Shown here one piece after another: positions 40,733-51,107 of a stretch of DNA of 64,000 nucleotides. Positions within the stretch are counted from its first letter, which is position 1, and each line of letters opens with the position of its first letter. Position numbers and translations under genes: made by a program. The notes beneath the pieces were generated by a model. It had not been told where the DNA came from. It made no database searches and saw only the letters and a list, made by a program, of their open reading frames with translations. Source of the DNA: Salinispirillum sp. LH 10-3-1 (GTDB lineage Bacteria > Pseudomonadota > Gammaproteobacteria > Pseudomonadales > Natronospirillaceae); contig NZ_CP101717.1 of the NCBI RefSeq assembly GCF_030643825.1, forward strand, positions 2,046,001 to 2,110,000. The letters are read 5' to 3'.

Positions 40733-42258
40733 GACACGTTGACGGTGGCTTCCATAAGTGCAGGTTGAGCGACGAAGGCGGCAAGTTCTCGCAGCGGCAT
40801 CGGGCGTGCAAAGAGATACCCTTGAAATTCATTGCAAGCATGGTTCACCAAGAACGTTGCTTGCTGCTCTGTTTCAACGCCTTCGGCCACTACCCGCAAA
40901 CCCAAAGCATGTGCCATAGCAATAATCGTACGTACAATCATACAGTCACTACTGCTGCCTGGAATGTCGCTGATAAAGGATTGATCAATTTTCAATTCTT
41001 GCACCGGCAGACTGCGCAACATGCTCAGCGACGAATAGCCGGTACCAAAGTCATCCACGGAAACCTGAAACCCGAGTTCGCGCAGTCCATTTAAGCACAG
41101 CAATGAGTTTTCCAGATTGTCCATGACCGCGGTTTCGGTGATTTCCAGCTGTACCCATTCGGGATGCACTTCATGACTAGAGAACAGCCCAGCGAGATGA
41201 CTGACAGCGTAGTCACCCGCGACATCATTAGCAGACAAGTTCAAGGACATACGCGGTACCGATTGACCCAGCAAACCAGCACTCATTAATTCTTGCGAGG
41301 CACGTCGACAAACGAACTGAGTGACTTCACCAATCAGTCCCTGCTGCTCTGCCAAAGGAATAAAGACATCAGGCCTAACCGCTTGCCCGTCCTCCCTAAC
41401 CCAACGAACCAGCACCTCCACACCGCTAATTCGTCGTGTTTTCGCGTCGAATTGTGGCTGATAAACCACACTCAATGCGTCGTCGGCCAAGGCCGTTTTA
41501 AAATCCAGCATCAGTTGCAGGCGCGAATGAACATCATCACCGTAATTTTGATTGTAGAGTCGAAACTGCCCTACCCCGGCGTGCTTGGCTTCATCAAGAG
41601 CAAGTGCAGCGGCCGCAATCAACGTTTTACCGTGTAAACCGTCCAACGGAAAGTGAGCAACCCCAACACTGGCACTTAGACCAACAGCGGGATGGTCAGG
41701 CAAACGAATCGCCCTGATCGCTGTGACCAGCTCGGTGATTAAGGGCACTAATTCGCTATCCCAATCAATATCGCGCAGCGAAACCGAAAATTCATCACCA
41801 GCAATACGCCCGATCACCGCCCGCGTATCAAACAAGTCACGCAAGGTATCCGCTGTGCGACGCAGGAGATCATCACCCACCGCATGGCCTGCTGAATTAT
41901 TGATCTGCCGAAAGCCATCCAAATTAATATGCAGCAACGCAAGGTGCTCCCCTCCCTGCACAGCCAAACGCAATTCATTCTCCAGTTCGCGACGAAACAT
42001 GTGACGATTTAACAACTGGGTTAAGACATCTCGCTCAGAGAGCGCCTTCTCACGCAGTATTGCCGAGCGCGCCAAAAAGAAGAACAAAACGCCCGTCATG
42101 ACGACGAAAAACCAGCCTTTATAGGTTTGCAGGCGCGACAATGCCTCTGCGCTATCAACAACGCGCTCCAACGCTTGATCAGAGAATAGGATCCACAGAA
42201 CGCCCAAGATGATATAAATCAGTGCAAGACGCAATGCGGTGATATTGACAGTAGGCAT
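40729..42258 (-). CDS. membrane GGDEF/EAL protein, probable c-di-GMP phosphodiesterase
   Basis: 509 residues. Two N-terminal membrane helices (ALIYIILGVLWILFS, WFFVVMTGVLFFFLA) are followed by a GGDEF domain whose signature reads AGDEF, so cyclase activity is doubtful. The EAL domain is complete: EVLVRW, LNLSAND, LEITETAVM, VDDFGTGYSSL, LKIDQSFI and AEGVETEQQ, which hold the metal and catalytic residues. It probably degrades c-di-GMP, with the GGDEF part as a regulator. Start at 42258 follows without a clear partner gene. Confidence 0.9.
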   Translation of the reverse strand: MPTVNITALRLALIYIILGVLWILFSDQALERVVDSAEALSRLQTYKGWFFVVMTGVLFFFLARSAILREKALSERDVLTQLLNRHMFRRELENELRLAVQGGEHLALLHINLDGFRQINNSAGHAVGDDLLRRTADTLRDLFDTRAVIGRIAGDEFSVSLRDIDWDSELVPLITELVTAIRAIRLPDHPAVGLSASVGVAHFPLDGLHGKTLIAAAALALDEAKHAGVGQFRLYNQNYGDDVHSRLQLMLDFKTALADDALSVVYQPQFDAKTRRISGVEVLVRWVREDGQAVRPDVFIPLAEQQGLIGEVTQFVCRRASQELMSAGLLGQSVPRMSLNLSANDVAGDYAVSHLAGLFSSHEVHPEWVQLEITETAVMDNLENSLLCLNGLRELGFQVSVDDFGTGYSSLSMLRSLPVQELKIDQSFISDIPGSSSDCMIVRTIIAMAHALGLRVVAEGVETEQQATFLVNHACNEFQGYLFARPMPLRELAAFVAQPALMEATVNVS

Positions 42259-42345
42259 AATGAACCATGAGGCTACGAGGAGTGTCCTTATACCTACAAG
42301 GTAGCAGAGAATTCGAACAGTGGCACTTTAATGCGGGCGAAAAAA

Positions 42346-42375
42346 ACCTCCGCGCCAATCGGCTACGGAGGCTTT
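42346..42375 (-). terminator. gltX terminator
   Basis: CCTCCG (42347-42352) and CGGAGG (42366-42371) pair across 13 bases and are followed on the minus strand by a run of T, about 20 bases after the gltX stop. Confidence 0.8.
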
Positions 42376-42392
42376 AAGTTCTCACACGTTGA

Positions 42393-43889
42393 TCAGTCCA
42401 TAAATTGACCGATGGTCGCAAACTCGTCTTCCAACGCCTTCAACTCTTTCTTGCTGTAGACATCAAACAACGACAACGCATGGCGTAACCGCGCACGAAC
42501 CATATCTGGGCCCAGAATCACCATGGCGTCCAGCACCGATACAGAGCGTGGAGAGCCTGTAATGGCCACGAAGAAGGGGAATAATACATCTTTCAATTTG
42601 ACGCCCAGATGCTCACCAATGCCTTTTACGTCGGCCATGATGTGCTCTTTGTCCCAATGGCGCTCGGTTTCCAACTTCCACAGGCTGAGCTGCAGTATCT
42701 TACGCGTCAGCTCTGAATCGATTTTCTTGTGCTCAAAGTCGGAGGCCGAGATAGTCGGCATGCCGGCAAAGAAAAACGACGCCAAGGGCGCGACATCACT
42801 CAAGCGCTCAACGCGCTCACGCACCAGCGGCAGGAACTGCATGATGTAATCTTGGTTATAAGCCCATTGCATCAGGCGCTGCGCGAACTCTTCGTCGCTC
42901 AGGCTTTCTCGCAGATAGCGTCCGTTCAGCCAGTCTAGTTTTTCGGTATCGAATACCGGACCACCTAAGGACACACGACTGATGTCGAAGTTCTTGATCA
43001 TCTCGTCGAGGGTGAATTTCTCCTCACCATCCGGCATGGTCCAACCCATCATACCCAGATAGTTCAGCAAGGCTTCTGGCAAGATACCCAGGCGACGGTA
43101 GTAGTCGATTGACGTCGGGTTCTTGCGCTTCGACAATTTGGACTTGTCGGCGTTACGCAGCAACGGCATGTGGAAAAACTGCGGCGCTTCCCAGCCGAAG
43201 TACTGGTACAACAAAATGTGTTTCGGCGTTGAAGAAATCCACTCCTCACCACGGATAACGTGGGTGATCTCCATGAGGTGGTCGTCTACCACGTTTGCCA
43301 AGTGATAGCTTGGCAGGCCGTCTGACTTCAGCAACACCTGCATGTCGACCTGTTTCCATTCGATTTCAATGGGGTCACGCAACATGTCGCGTACTTCACA
43401 GGTGCCTTCACGTGGTACGTCCATGCGAACTACAGACTTTTCGCCCGCCGCATGGCGTTCAGCTACTTGTTCTTTGGACAAACCCTTACAACGGCCATCG
43501 TAACCCGGCGGTTGACCGTTAAGACGCTGTTCGCGACGCATCGCATCAAGGCGTTCTGACGTACAGAAGCAATGGAAGGCATGGCCTTCATCAACCAACT
43601 GATCGGCGTATTTGCGGTAGATTTCCGACCGGTCACTTTGGCGATACGGACCGTGTGGGCCACCTTTGTCCGGACCTTCATCCCAGCTCAAACCCATCCA
43701 GTTCAGGGCGTTCAGTATGGCCTGTTCAGATTCTGGCGTGCTGCGTTGCTGATCGGTGTCTTCGATGCGCAAGATAAACTCACCGCCCTGGCTTTTCGCA
43801 AAAGCACGATTAAACAGCGCGATATAAGCGGTACCGACATGGGGATCACCGGTGGGTGACGGCGCGACGCGGGTGCGAACTTTAGCCAT
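42393..43889 (-). CDS. gltX: glutamyl-tRNA synthetase
   Basis: 498 residues. Class I signatures are [18 protein letters not shown] (HIGH-type) at the N-terminus and [10 protein letters not shown] (KMSKS-type) at about residue 255. The C-terminal helical domain ([20 protein letters not shown]) binds the anticodon. It charges tRNA-Glu. The gene stands alone, with its own terminator. The HIGH element reads HVGT. Confidence 0.96.
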   Translation of the reverse strand: MAKVRTRVAPSPTGDPHVGTAYIALFNRAFAKSQGGEFILRIEDTDQQRSTPESEQAILNALNWMGLSWDEGPDKGGPHGPYRQSDRSEIYRKYADQLVDEGHAFHCFCTSERLDAMRREQRLNGQPPGYDGRCKGLSKEQVAERHAAGEKSVVRMDVPREGTCEVRDMLRDPIEIEWKQVDMQVLLKSDGLPSYHLANVVDDHLMEITHVIRGEEWISSTPKHILLYQYFGWEAPQFFHMPLLRNADKSKLSKRKNPTSIDYYRRLGILPEALLNYLGMMGWTMPDGEEKFTLDEMIKNFDISRVSLGGPVFDTEKLDWLNGRYLRESLSDEEFAQRLMQWAYNQDYIMQFLPLVRERVERLSDVAPLASFFFAGMPTISASDFEHKKIDSELTRKILQLSLWKLETERHWDKEHIMADVKGIGEHLGVKLKDVLFPFFVAITGSPRSVSVLDAMVILGPDMVRARLRHALSLFDVYSKKELKALEDEFATIGQFMD

Positions 43890-44030
43890 GGATCCTCTTT
43901 ACTCCGATCAGGTTGAGTAAGCACGGCCACACAGGCAGTGCTTACGAGTGTAATTTAAGACCAGGCATTATAAGGAAGCTGCCGCGTTAAAGCGAGGGTA
44001 GCGTTGCTCTGTATGGGCGGGTACAAACCC

Positions 44031-45458
44031 CTACGCCGTATAGAGCACAACAGCCTGCTCACCTAACAAAACCTGCTCAGCAGCGGATTCAGGAACCACG
44101 CCAGATAACAAGGCACGACTGAGTGGCTGGTCAGTTCGGTTGTAAACTACCCAAGCCTGCTGATCGCCCAGCACCCGTGTCGCCAGCAAGACATCATCGT
44201 TGAGCGCCGATAGAGCAACATTTCCCCGCCGAAGTATGGGCCACTGATGACGAGCGTGGCACAGCAGAGTGACCTGTTCCCTCATACTGACATCCATGAC
44301 TTCCGGCTGGTGCCACGGAAAGGCTTCGCGGCAATCCGGGTCGTTACCGCCGGTCATGCCCACTTCGGTGCCGTAGTAAATGCACGGCGCGCCCGGCATG
44401 GTCAACACAAAGGCCAACGCCTGCATCAGAGCCGTTTTATCGCCTTGGACCAACCACAAGGCGCGTGGCATGTCGTGACTATCGAGCATATTGAGTTGCA
44501 CCTGGGTTACCGGCCAGCTGTACCACTCCAACACCGTCGACGCTCGCTTAGCCATGGAAGGTGCGGTTTCCGGGGTATAGTCCAAGTGATTCTGTTTATA
44601 GTCGAGACGTAACGAGTCAGCACCAAAAAACGACAATGCGGCGGTGCCCAACGGGTAATTCATAACTGCGTCGTATTGATCACCTTGCAACCAATGATCG
44701 GCCTTGTCCCAAATTTCACCCACGATATAAGCTTCTGGGTTGATAGCCTTTACCCGTTGGCGGAACTCACGCCAGAAGCTGTCGTCTTCAATCTCGTGTG
44801 GCACATCCAACCGCCAGCCATCAATGCCTTGACGAACCCAGTACTCAGCCACCTCAAACAAGTAGGCCCGTACGCCGGGATTGTCGGTATTAAACTTGGG
44901 TAACGCAGGTAGATCCCACCAACCATGATAGTTCAGCTCCTCCTCCCCGTGCCTAGGATAAGGATTAAGTGGCCAGTCCTTAATGTGGAACCAGTCTACA
45001 TAAGGTGAGTCGGGACCATTTTCGAGTATGTGGTGAAACGCCCAAAACCCACGACTGGCATGATTAAATACGCCATCCAACACCACCTTGATGTCGCGTT
45101 GATGAGCCTCAGCCAGTAACTCGGTAAAGGCCTCATTACCACCCAACAAGGGATCAACCTGAAAGTAATCAAAAGTATGGTAGCGATGGTTGCTTGCAGA
45201 ACTGAAGATGGGGTTGAGATACAAGGCGTTAATGCCTAGGGCTTTTAAGTAGTCGAGCTGATCAATTATGCCGTAAAGGTCGCCACCTTGATACCCTTGC
45301 TCAGCGGCGGGCGTGCCCCAGGGTTTAAATTGAATACCCGGCAGTTCGGGCGCGCGCGAACTACGTGCAAAGCGATCGGGAAAAATCTGATAAAAGATGG
45401 CGTCTTTTACCCACTCTGGGGTGATGATTTCGGGGGTTGCACTGGTCTTCGTCGACAT
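44031..45458 (-). CDS. GH13 alpha-glucan hydrolase (neopullulanase/cyclomaltodextrinase-like)
   Basis: 475 residues with the GH13 barrel. Conserved regions: LGINALYLNPIFSSASNHRY, VVLDGVFNHAS, DGWRLDVPHEI (nucleophile Asp), IVGEIWDKADHWL (acid Glu), and NMLDSHDMPRAL (third Asp). A short beta domain ends the protein. There is no signal peptide, so it works in the cytoplasm on maltodextrins taken up. The gap behind it has no clear partner. Exact bond specificity is unsettled. Confidence 0.88.
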   Translation of the reverse strand: MSTKTSATPEIITPEWVKDAIFYQIFPDRFARSSRAPELPGIQFKPWGTPAAEQGYQGGDLYGIIDQLDYLKALGINALYLNPIFSSASNHRYHTFDYFQVDPLLGGNEAFTELLAEAHQRDIKVVLDGVFNHASRGFWAFHHILENGPDSPYVDWFHIKDWPLNPYPRHGEEELNYHGWWDLPALPKFNTDNPGVRAYLFEVAEYWVRQGIDGWRLDVPHEIEDDSFWREFRQRVKAINPEAYIVGEIWDKADHWLQGDQYDAVMNYPLGTAALSFFGADSLRLDYKQNHLDYTPETAPSMAKRASTVLEWYSWPVTQVQLNMLDSHDMPRALWLVQGDKTALMQALAFVLTMPGAPCIYYGTEVGMTGGNDPDCREAFPWHQPEVMDVSMREQVTLLCHARHQWPILRRGNVALSALNDDVLLATRVLGDQQAWVVYNRTDQPLSRALLSGVVPESAAEQVLLGEQAVVLYTA

Positions 45459-45549
45459 ACCTGACTCCTATCATCTATAGAGGCATTCTGCCAGTGCCTA
45501 TTGGCGAAATGGAGTTGGAATGCCTCAGGGGTTGGACTTAAACAACCCC

Positions 45550-47166
45550 TTAGCTGGCCAGTTCAATACGCGATCGTCCATTTTCCTTGGCCGTGTAAAG
45601 CGCTTCGTCGGCACGAACCGACAATGAGGACACCGCTTCACCACTCAGCAATTCCGCCACACCCACACTGAAACTGCAATTGATATCGCCCTCTCCAACG
45701 GGATGGCGCACTTCAATAAAGGCTTGCAGCATGTCCTGCATGACCAAGGCGGCATCGGTGCCCGGGGTTTCGGGCATGATCACCACGAATTCCTCACCAC
45801 CGTAACGCCCAATGATGTCAGTCTTGCGCAGTCGTTGCCGCAATAAGAGCGACAGACTTTTCAGCACCCTATCGCCTACTGGGTGACCATAGGTGTCGTT
45901 CACTGTCTTGAATTTATCCAAGTCGATCATGACAAAGGACAACGGCGATTTTTGGCGTTCGGCTTTTTGTACTTCGACCTGTAAGCGTTGCAGTATATGA
46001 CTGTGGTCATACAAACCCGTTAGGCTGTCGCGTTCCATCCAGGTGCGAATGGCGCGATTGCGTTTGCAACGATGTTGCACTGTGGCAACCAGTATCTCAG
46101 GACGTACCGGCTTAGTCAGAAAGTCATCCCCGCCTTCCGCCAAGGCGGCCATTTGCTTCGCCACATCCTCTTCGGCGGACAAGAATATAATGGGCAGTCG
46201 ATCATATTGTGGTTGTTGGCGTAGCACGGTCGCCAGCTCTACGCCATTGCATTGCGGCATATACATGTCCATCAAAATCATATCTGGGCGGAACTCATCG
46301 ATATGTTCGAACAGCGTCATGGGGTCGAGCACCGCTTGCGTGATGATACCCACAGCATTCAATGTGTGTCCGGCATGCATCGACTGCGTTTTCGAATCGT
46401 CGACAATCAATACGCGATACGGGTCCGGTACGATGGTGTGAGCGTCGCGCTCCAAACGTTCCACCACTCGCATCAACGAGAGGTCGTTATCAATGAAGCC
46501 TTTGCCTCCGACGCGCATGGCTTGCAGGCGCTGCATGATAGACGGCACTTCCTTATGATAAAAAATAACCGGAATCTTATGCGCTTGATCGTGCTGTAAC
46601 TCACGGATTAAGTTGAAACCGCCGTCTACGCCATGAAAATTCATATCAATCAGAATTGCCAACGGTCGTCGGTAAGCACGCGCCTTTTGCAAACTCTCAG
46701 GGTCTGGGGTCAATTCCGCTTGAATACCAAAGGACAGCAACTGCTGCACCACGGCTTGAGCCATTTCAGGCTGCTCAATGGCCACATAAACGTCTTGACG
46801 AATGAACGCCGCCTTACCAGGTACTTTACTATCGCTATGACGTGCCGCTAACTGTGTCAATTGGCTGATATAATCGGCCAATTCGGCAATCACATTACTT
46901 TGCGGCGCTCGACTGGCTGAACAATTGTTAACCAAACCACGCACCGCAGCGGCCAACACAGCAATATCCGGTTGGTCATAACGTTGTGCTGATTTTTCCA
47001 AGCGCAACAGTCGACTGCAAAATACAGTGAACCAATCTTCCTGCCATTGTTGCGTGCGCAGACCATACCACTGGTCCACCAAACCGCGGGCATCACTGAT
47101 CACACGTCGGCCGAAGTGACGCTGCAGTTCTTTTACCATTTGTTTTTCGTTGCGCAACTCAGTCAT
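45550..47166 (-). CDS. response regulator with GGDEF domain, diguanylate cyclase
   Basis: 538 residues. After a helical N-terminus a first, degenerate receiver-like part (IDMNFHGVDGGFNLIREL) precedes a complete receiver domain (VLIVDDSKTQ, LMDMYMPQCNGVEL, FLSAEEDV, TKPV). A GGDEF domain ends the protein with RYGGEEFVV, and an RKTD inhibitory site five residues ahead. It should make c-di-GMP when the receiver is phosphorylated. The start overlaps the transglutaminase gene (ATGA). Double receiver arrangement resembles PleD. Confidence 0.92.
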   Translation of the reverse strand: MTELRNEKQMVKELQRHFGRRVISDARGLVDQWYGLRTQQWQEDWFTVFCSRLLRLEKSAQRYDQPDIAVLAAAVRGLVNNCSASRAPQSNVIAELADYISQLTQLAARHSDSKVPGKAAFIRQDVYVAIEQPEMAQAVVQQLLSFGIQAELTPDPESLQKARAYRRPLAILIDMNFHGVDGGFNLIRELQHDQAHKIPVIFYHKEVPSIMQRLQAMRVGGKGFIDNDLSLMRVVERLERDAHTIVPDPYRVLIVDDSKTQSMHAGHTLNAVGIITQAVLDPMTLFEHIDEFRPDMILMDMYMPQCNGVELATVLRQQPQYDRLPIIFLSAEEDVAKQMAALAEGGDDFLTKPVRPEILVATVQHRCKRNRAIRTWMERDSLTGLYDHSHILQRLQVEVQKAERQKSPLSFVMIDLDKFKTVNDTYGHPVGDRVLKSLSLLLRQRLRKTDIIGRYGGEEFVVIMPETPGTDAALVMQDMLQAFIEVRHPVGEGDINCSFSVGVAELLSGEAVSSLSVRADEALYTAKENGRSRIELAS

Positions 47167-49175
47167 CGTCTTGTGATTCGCTCTAAATGCTGCAAATGAA
47201 ATCGTGCCAAACGCTGAAGCTCGGGATCGCCTGATTTTTTACCATAAACTAACGGCAGGTAGGCGGCGGCAAATAACGACAATGCCGCAGCCAGTTCGGG
47301 ATCTTGCGCCTCAAGACGCGCAACCCATAATTTGAACCCCTGATGATCCGGCAAATTAGGTGCTCTACGCTGACAATACTTGCGGGCTCGATACTCCAGA
47401 CCACGAACTCCAAACTTATACTTATTTTTATCCACTAGCAGAACAATATACCAACTTCCAAACAGTGCCAGGAAGATAAAAAGTGTAACAACCGCTACCG
47501 ACGTCACACTCTGGTGAGTTAGCCAGCGCTGCCAGATACCGGCTTGATCCTGATCGGAAAAATTCAGTACCCAACGTTGCCAGTTGTATTGCACTCCATC
47601 CCAATGCCAATAAAGTTGTTGTATCCAAGGCGATCGGTCTTCACTGAACCAATTGTTGCGCAGCAATGCACCCGCTTCGGCAACGGAACTGTCCAGTTGG
47701 AATTCAATACGATCTGGTGCCACCATGGCCGTGGGATCGAAACGCTGCCAGGCGTCATCCAACCACACCTCCGCCCAAGCATGCGCTTCGCGCTGGCGAA
47801 CACGTAAATAACTTCCGTCGGCGCTGCGCTGTCCTCCTAAGTACCCTACAACAACACGTGCTGGTATGCCTGCGGCGCGCAACATAAAAACAAAGGCCTC
47901 AGCGTAATGCGCACAAAACCCTGCTTGTTGGGTAAAAATAAAATCGTCAATGCTGTCATTGCCCGCCATAGCAGTCGGTTGCAAGGTATAGCGAAAGTCT
48001 TCCCCGGCAAACAACCGCATCACCTGCCATGCGAAGTCATGATCATCCGCGCTGGCACGATGCATTTCTTGAGCCAGAGCACGGACTCTGGGGTTTCCGG
48101 TATCCGGTAAGTGCAGTGCGCTTTGTCGTTGCGACGACTGGTCTGGCCACACAACGGCATCCGCTGCCTCCGCGGTCAGACGGTCAGCACGCTTTAAATC
48201 TTCTCGCCATACCAAGCGCTGGTCACCCGTGCGCACAGCATTGGCACTGTAGCCTGCCAGCAGATGCTCCAGCGTTGGTATCCAGCGTTGCCCAGTTGGC
48301 GCAAGCGTCAACTCATAAGTCCACCGTTCAGCGTCCTGGGCCGCCACCAAAGCACTTGAAGACTGCAAATTCTGGCGACCGGGCAAGTCGCCTCGCTCCG
48401 CCGACTGATACCACCGTCTACCACTGTAGTAATCAAGCGTCATGACGCGCCAATACAGTGCCGATGGTGGCGGCATATCTCCCACAAACTGCGCCCGGAA
48501 AACCAACTCATCAGACTGTACTAACTGTGATATCTCACCTGGCGACATGGTACTGGAAATGCCCGTACGTGCCACATCAGAAGACAAAGGCATGCGCCAA
48601 AGTGGCTCTAAACGCGGAAACAGCAAAAACAGCGCCACCATGAAAGGAGCTGTAATCAATAACGCTTGCGCCGTCATTCGCCACCCATCCAACAACCGCA
48701 AACCCACAGGGGCATGCATTGCCGCCAACGCCAACAAACAAACACTGGAGCCGAGCGCGGCATAAAGCGCGTAGCCCATCCCTTGATCCAATAAGAAAAA
48801 GCAAGCCAACAAGAAAATGGCCATCAGCACCACGAGCAAAGCATCACGGTAGGTCTTCATTTCCAACAGTTTCAAGGCGCCACCGATGTAGGCCACTGCA
48901 ATATAGAACTCCAGAGATGTAGGCCTAAAGCCAGCAAGTACCAACAAGACCGGTAGGACCAGTATTACCAACAGCTTCGACCACACCGACCAGGTACGCA
49001 AGCGTCCGCGCAGCACTCCCCATTGCCAAAAACTACTGACTAAGGGAACCGCCACTACCCAGAATGGCAATAGCAGGAAGGCTGGCACGGCCAGCATCAC
49101 CTGCACACCCTGCAACAACAGCAAAACTTTCTGCCATTGCACGGTGCTGAGTTTGACCGTCGTGACGTCAGACAT
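47163..49175 (-). CDS. TgpA-type membrane transglutaminase-like protein
   Basis: 670 residues from the ATG at 49175, which overlaps the DUF58 gene by 8 bases; the longer frame is inside that gene. Five or six N-terminal membrane helices are followed by a periplasmic transglutaminase-like domain: QAGFCAHYAEAFVFMLRAAG (Cys), REAHAWAEVWLDDAWQRFD (His, Asp). One more membrane helix (VVTLFIFLALFGSWYIVLL) and a DUF4129-like cytoplasmic tail follow. With MoxR and DUF58 it forms a conserved operon whose job in most bacteria is unclear. Confidence 0.9.
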   Translation of the reverse strand: MSDVTTVKLSTVQWQKVLLLLQGVQVMLAVPAFLLLPFWVVAVPLVSSFWQWGVLRGRLRTWSVWSKLLVILVLPVLLVLAGFRPTSLEFYIAVAYIGGALKLLEMKTYRDALLVVLMAIFLLACFFLLDQGMGYALYAALGSSVCLLALAAMHAPVGLRLLDGWRMTAQALLITAPFMVALFLLFPRLEPLWRMPLSSDVARTGISSTMSPGEISQLVQSDELVFRAQFVGDMPPPSALYWRVMTLDYYSGRRWYQSAERGDLPGRQNLQSSSALVAAQDAERWTYELTLAPTGQRWIPTLEHLLAGYSANAVRTGDQRLVWREDLKRADRLTAEAADAVVWPDQSSQRQSALHLPDTGNPRVRALAQEMHRASADDHDFAWQVMRLFAGEDFRYTLQPTAMAGNDSIDDFIFTQQAGFCAHYAEAFVFMLRAAGIPARVVVGYLGGQRSADGSYLRVRQREAHAWAEVWLDDAWQRFDPTAMVAPDRIEFQLDSSVAEAGALLRNNWFSEDRSPWIQQLYWHWDGVQYNWQRWVLNFSDQDQAGIWQRWLTHQSVTSVAVVTLFIFLALFGSWYIVLLVDKNKYKFGVRGLEYRARKYCQRRAPNLPDHQGFKLWVARLEAQDPELAAALSLFAAAYLPLVYGKKSGDPELQRLARFHLQHLERITRR

Positions 49176-50127
49176 CGTCTTGTTCACCCATGATCGCCAA
49201 CCGGGAGAGGCAGTTATGGAGGTGCTCAACACCAGAAGATAACGGTATAATTTCATTGCCTAGCTGTAATGACCACGCCTGATCTGCCGTCAGTGCTTCC
49301 GTCATCCAAAAGCTCAGTTGTTCGAGGCCACGCTCTATCGGCAAGTGTTCAACCTGTTGTAACGAGAACGCTTGCGTTGTCACACCCTCAGGCGGCGCAG
49401 TCTTGACCATCATGACGCCACGCCGCGCATAGTGTCGCCAAAGGACACGCCGAGGCGCATCCCCTACCTGATAGGGCCTTGAATGGTCCAAATCTGCGCT
49501 ACCGGGTGGCCGCTGCAGCGCTGATGTCTCGCCGTCCCCACTCTCTACACTAGGGATAGCTTGATGATCGATCGGCAGAGGCCAGACAATGGCTTGCTGG
49601 TCAGGTTGAAACCAGGTCCAAGCCGTAACCCATCCGAAGGGAAAGCGTGTTTCGACGCGCAGACGCGGCGCAGCGTGGCGGCCACGGCGCTGATAAATCA
49701 CACCCGTCACAACCTCGCCAACAAAAGATGGTCCTACCCGTTCCAGAAAAGTCACTTCATCCGCATTCAATACACGCACTCCATAGTGGGTATGTTGCCC
49801 CTCTACACTCCAGTGATGCTCTATGCGCTGGCCCACAAAATCCCGTCCGCTGACACCCGCTCGCAGCAGTACACCCGACAAGTTTTGGAAGGTCATCAGA
49901 ATCGACAACACAAAGATCGCCGCTAGCCAAAATGCGAAGGCCAGCATGAGGTTATTTTGATAATTCGTCCCCAGCACAAAAATCAGCAACACCAGCGCCA
50001 AGAAGCTCAGGCCATAACGATTGGGCATGATGAATATCTGCCGCTGCCCCAGTTTTACCTGACGTGCGGCGGGTGTACGGCGTTGTATGCTGGTCTCGAT
50101 GTATTGCTGCAAGAAAGCGATAAACAT
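49168..50127 (-). CDS. DUF58 membrane protein of the MoxR operon
   Basis: 319 residues. Two adjoining membrane helices at about 39-82 (LSFLALVLLIFVLGTN, LMLAFAFWLAAIFVLSIL) and the DUF58 core SRPYQVGDAPRRVLWRHYAR near residue 230. It lies between moxR and the transglutaminase gene, with a five-base gap after moxR and overlap on the other side. DUF58 proteins are thought to work with MoxR ATPases on membrane or periplasmic clients. Confidence 0.88.
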   Translation of the reverse strand: MFIAFLQQYIETSIQRRTPAARQVKLGQRQIFIMPNRYGLSFLALVLLIFVLGTNYQNNLMLAFAFWLAAIFVLSILMTFQNLSGVLLRAGVSGRDFVGQRIEHHWSVEGQHTHYGVRVLNADEVTFLERVGPSFVGEVVTGVIYQRRGRHAAPRLRVETRFPFGWVTAWTWFQPDQQAIVWPLPIDHQAIPSVESGDGETSALQRPPGSADLDHSRPYQVGDAPRRVLWRHYARRGVMMVKTAPPEGVTTQAFSLQQVEHLPIERGLEQLSFWMTEALTADQAWSLQLGNEIIPLSSGVEHLHNCLSRLAIMGEQDDV

Positions 50128-50132
50128 AATGG

Positions 50133-51056
50133 TTAAAGCGGCGTGTCAGCAAGAATGGCCTTTGCCAAGCGTTCGCCACTGTCACCTTGCCGAGTTTGCA
50201 GCCGGTGTCGTGCCACACTGACAAACACCGCTTGGATATCATCCGGCTGCACGTAGTCACGGTCGTCCAATAGCGCCCACGCTTGCGCACACCGCACCAA
50301 GCCAAGTGCCGCACGGGGTGAAAGACCGAGGGTAATGTCGGCATGGTGGCGCGTCGCATCAATAAGACGCTGTACGTAGTCGAGCAGTGGTTCACTGAGA
50401 TGGACATTACTGACTTGCTGTTGCAGCACCTGCAGACGCTCGGGGTTCAACACTGCCTGTACATCACGCCAAGAGGTATGGCTAGATTGACCAGAAAGCA
50501 AACTGCGTTCAACTTTGGGGTCAGGATAGCCGAGGCTGGTTGAGACCAGAAAGCGATCTAACTGAGATTCAGGTAAGGCCTGTGTGCCGGCCATATCTAA
50601 GGGGTTCTGTGTCGCAATCACCACAAAAGGCTGAGGCAACGGGAAGGTCTCACCTTCGAGACTCACTTGCCCCTCTTCCATCGCCTCTAACAACGCAGAC
50701 TGGGCCTTTGGCGAGGCTCGATTCAATTCGTCCGCCAACAATACATTGGTGAATACCGGGCCTTTGATCACGCTGAAAGTTTGCGTATCAGGGCGAAAAA
50801 CCGCGCCACCCAGAATGTCGGCAGGGACTAAATCTGAGGTAAATTGGATGCGACGAAAGTTCAAGCCTAGGGCGCCGGCGAGGGCATGACTCAGGGTGGT
50901 TTTTCCGACCCCCGGCACATCCTCGATTAATAAGTGGCCACGTGCCAAGACGGTCGCCACGGCGAGACGAATTTGCTGTGGCTTACCTTGCACGGCACGA
51001 GCGACTTCATCCAGGGTTTCCTGCAACAGAGACAATCCAAACTCCTTCAAGGGCAT
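50133..51056 (-). CDS. MoxR-family AAA ATPase
   Basis: 307 residues. Walker A is DVPGVGKTTLSHAL; Walker B is LLADELNRASPKAQSALLEAME; sensor 1 is VVIATQNPLDMAGTQALPE; and a lid domain ends it (LSPRAALGLVRCAQAWALL). MoxR proteins act as chaperones for metal or complex insertion. First gene of the MoxR-DUF58-TgpA-GGDEF group. Confidence 0.93.
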   Translation of the reverse strand: MPLKEFGLSLLQETLDEVARAVQGKPQQIRLAVATVLARGHLLIEDVPGVGKTTLSHALAGALGLNFRRIQFTSDLVPADILGGAVFRPDTQTFSVIKGPVFTNVLLADELNRASPKAQSALLEAMEEGQVSLEGETFPLPQPFVVIATQNPLDMAGTQALPESQLDRFLVSTSLGYPDPKVERSLLSGQSSHTSWRDVQAVLNPERLQVLQQQVSNVHLSEPLLDYVQRLIDATRHHADITLGLSPRAALGLVRCAQAWALLDDRDYVQPDDIQAVFVSVARHRLQTRQGDSGERLAKAILADTPL

Positions 51057-51107
51057 CAGTAACCAAGGTACGCGGCGCCGGAGTGTATTGGATGCTTTCT
51101 CTGATGT

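Noticed and set aside
45480-45550. Nested inverted repeats (GAGGCATTC/GAATGCCTC and AGGGGTT/AACCCCT) as a terminator
   Set aside because: No T run follows on either strand and the inner hairpin overlaps a stop codon; left unannotated.
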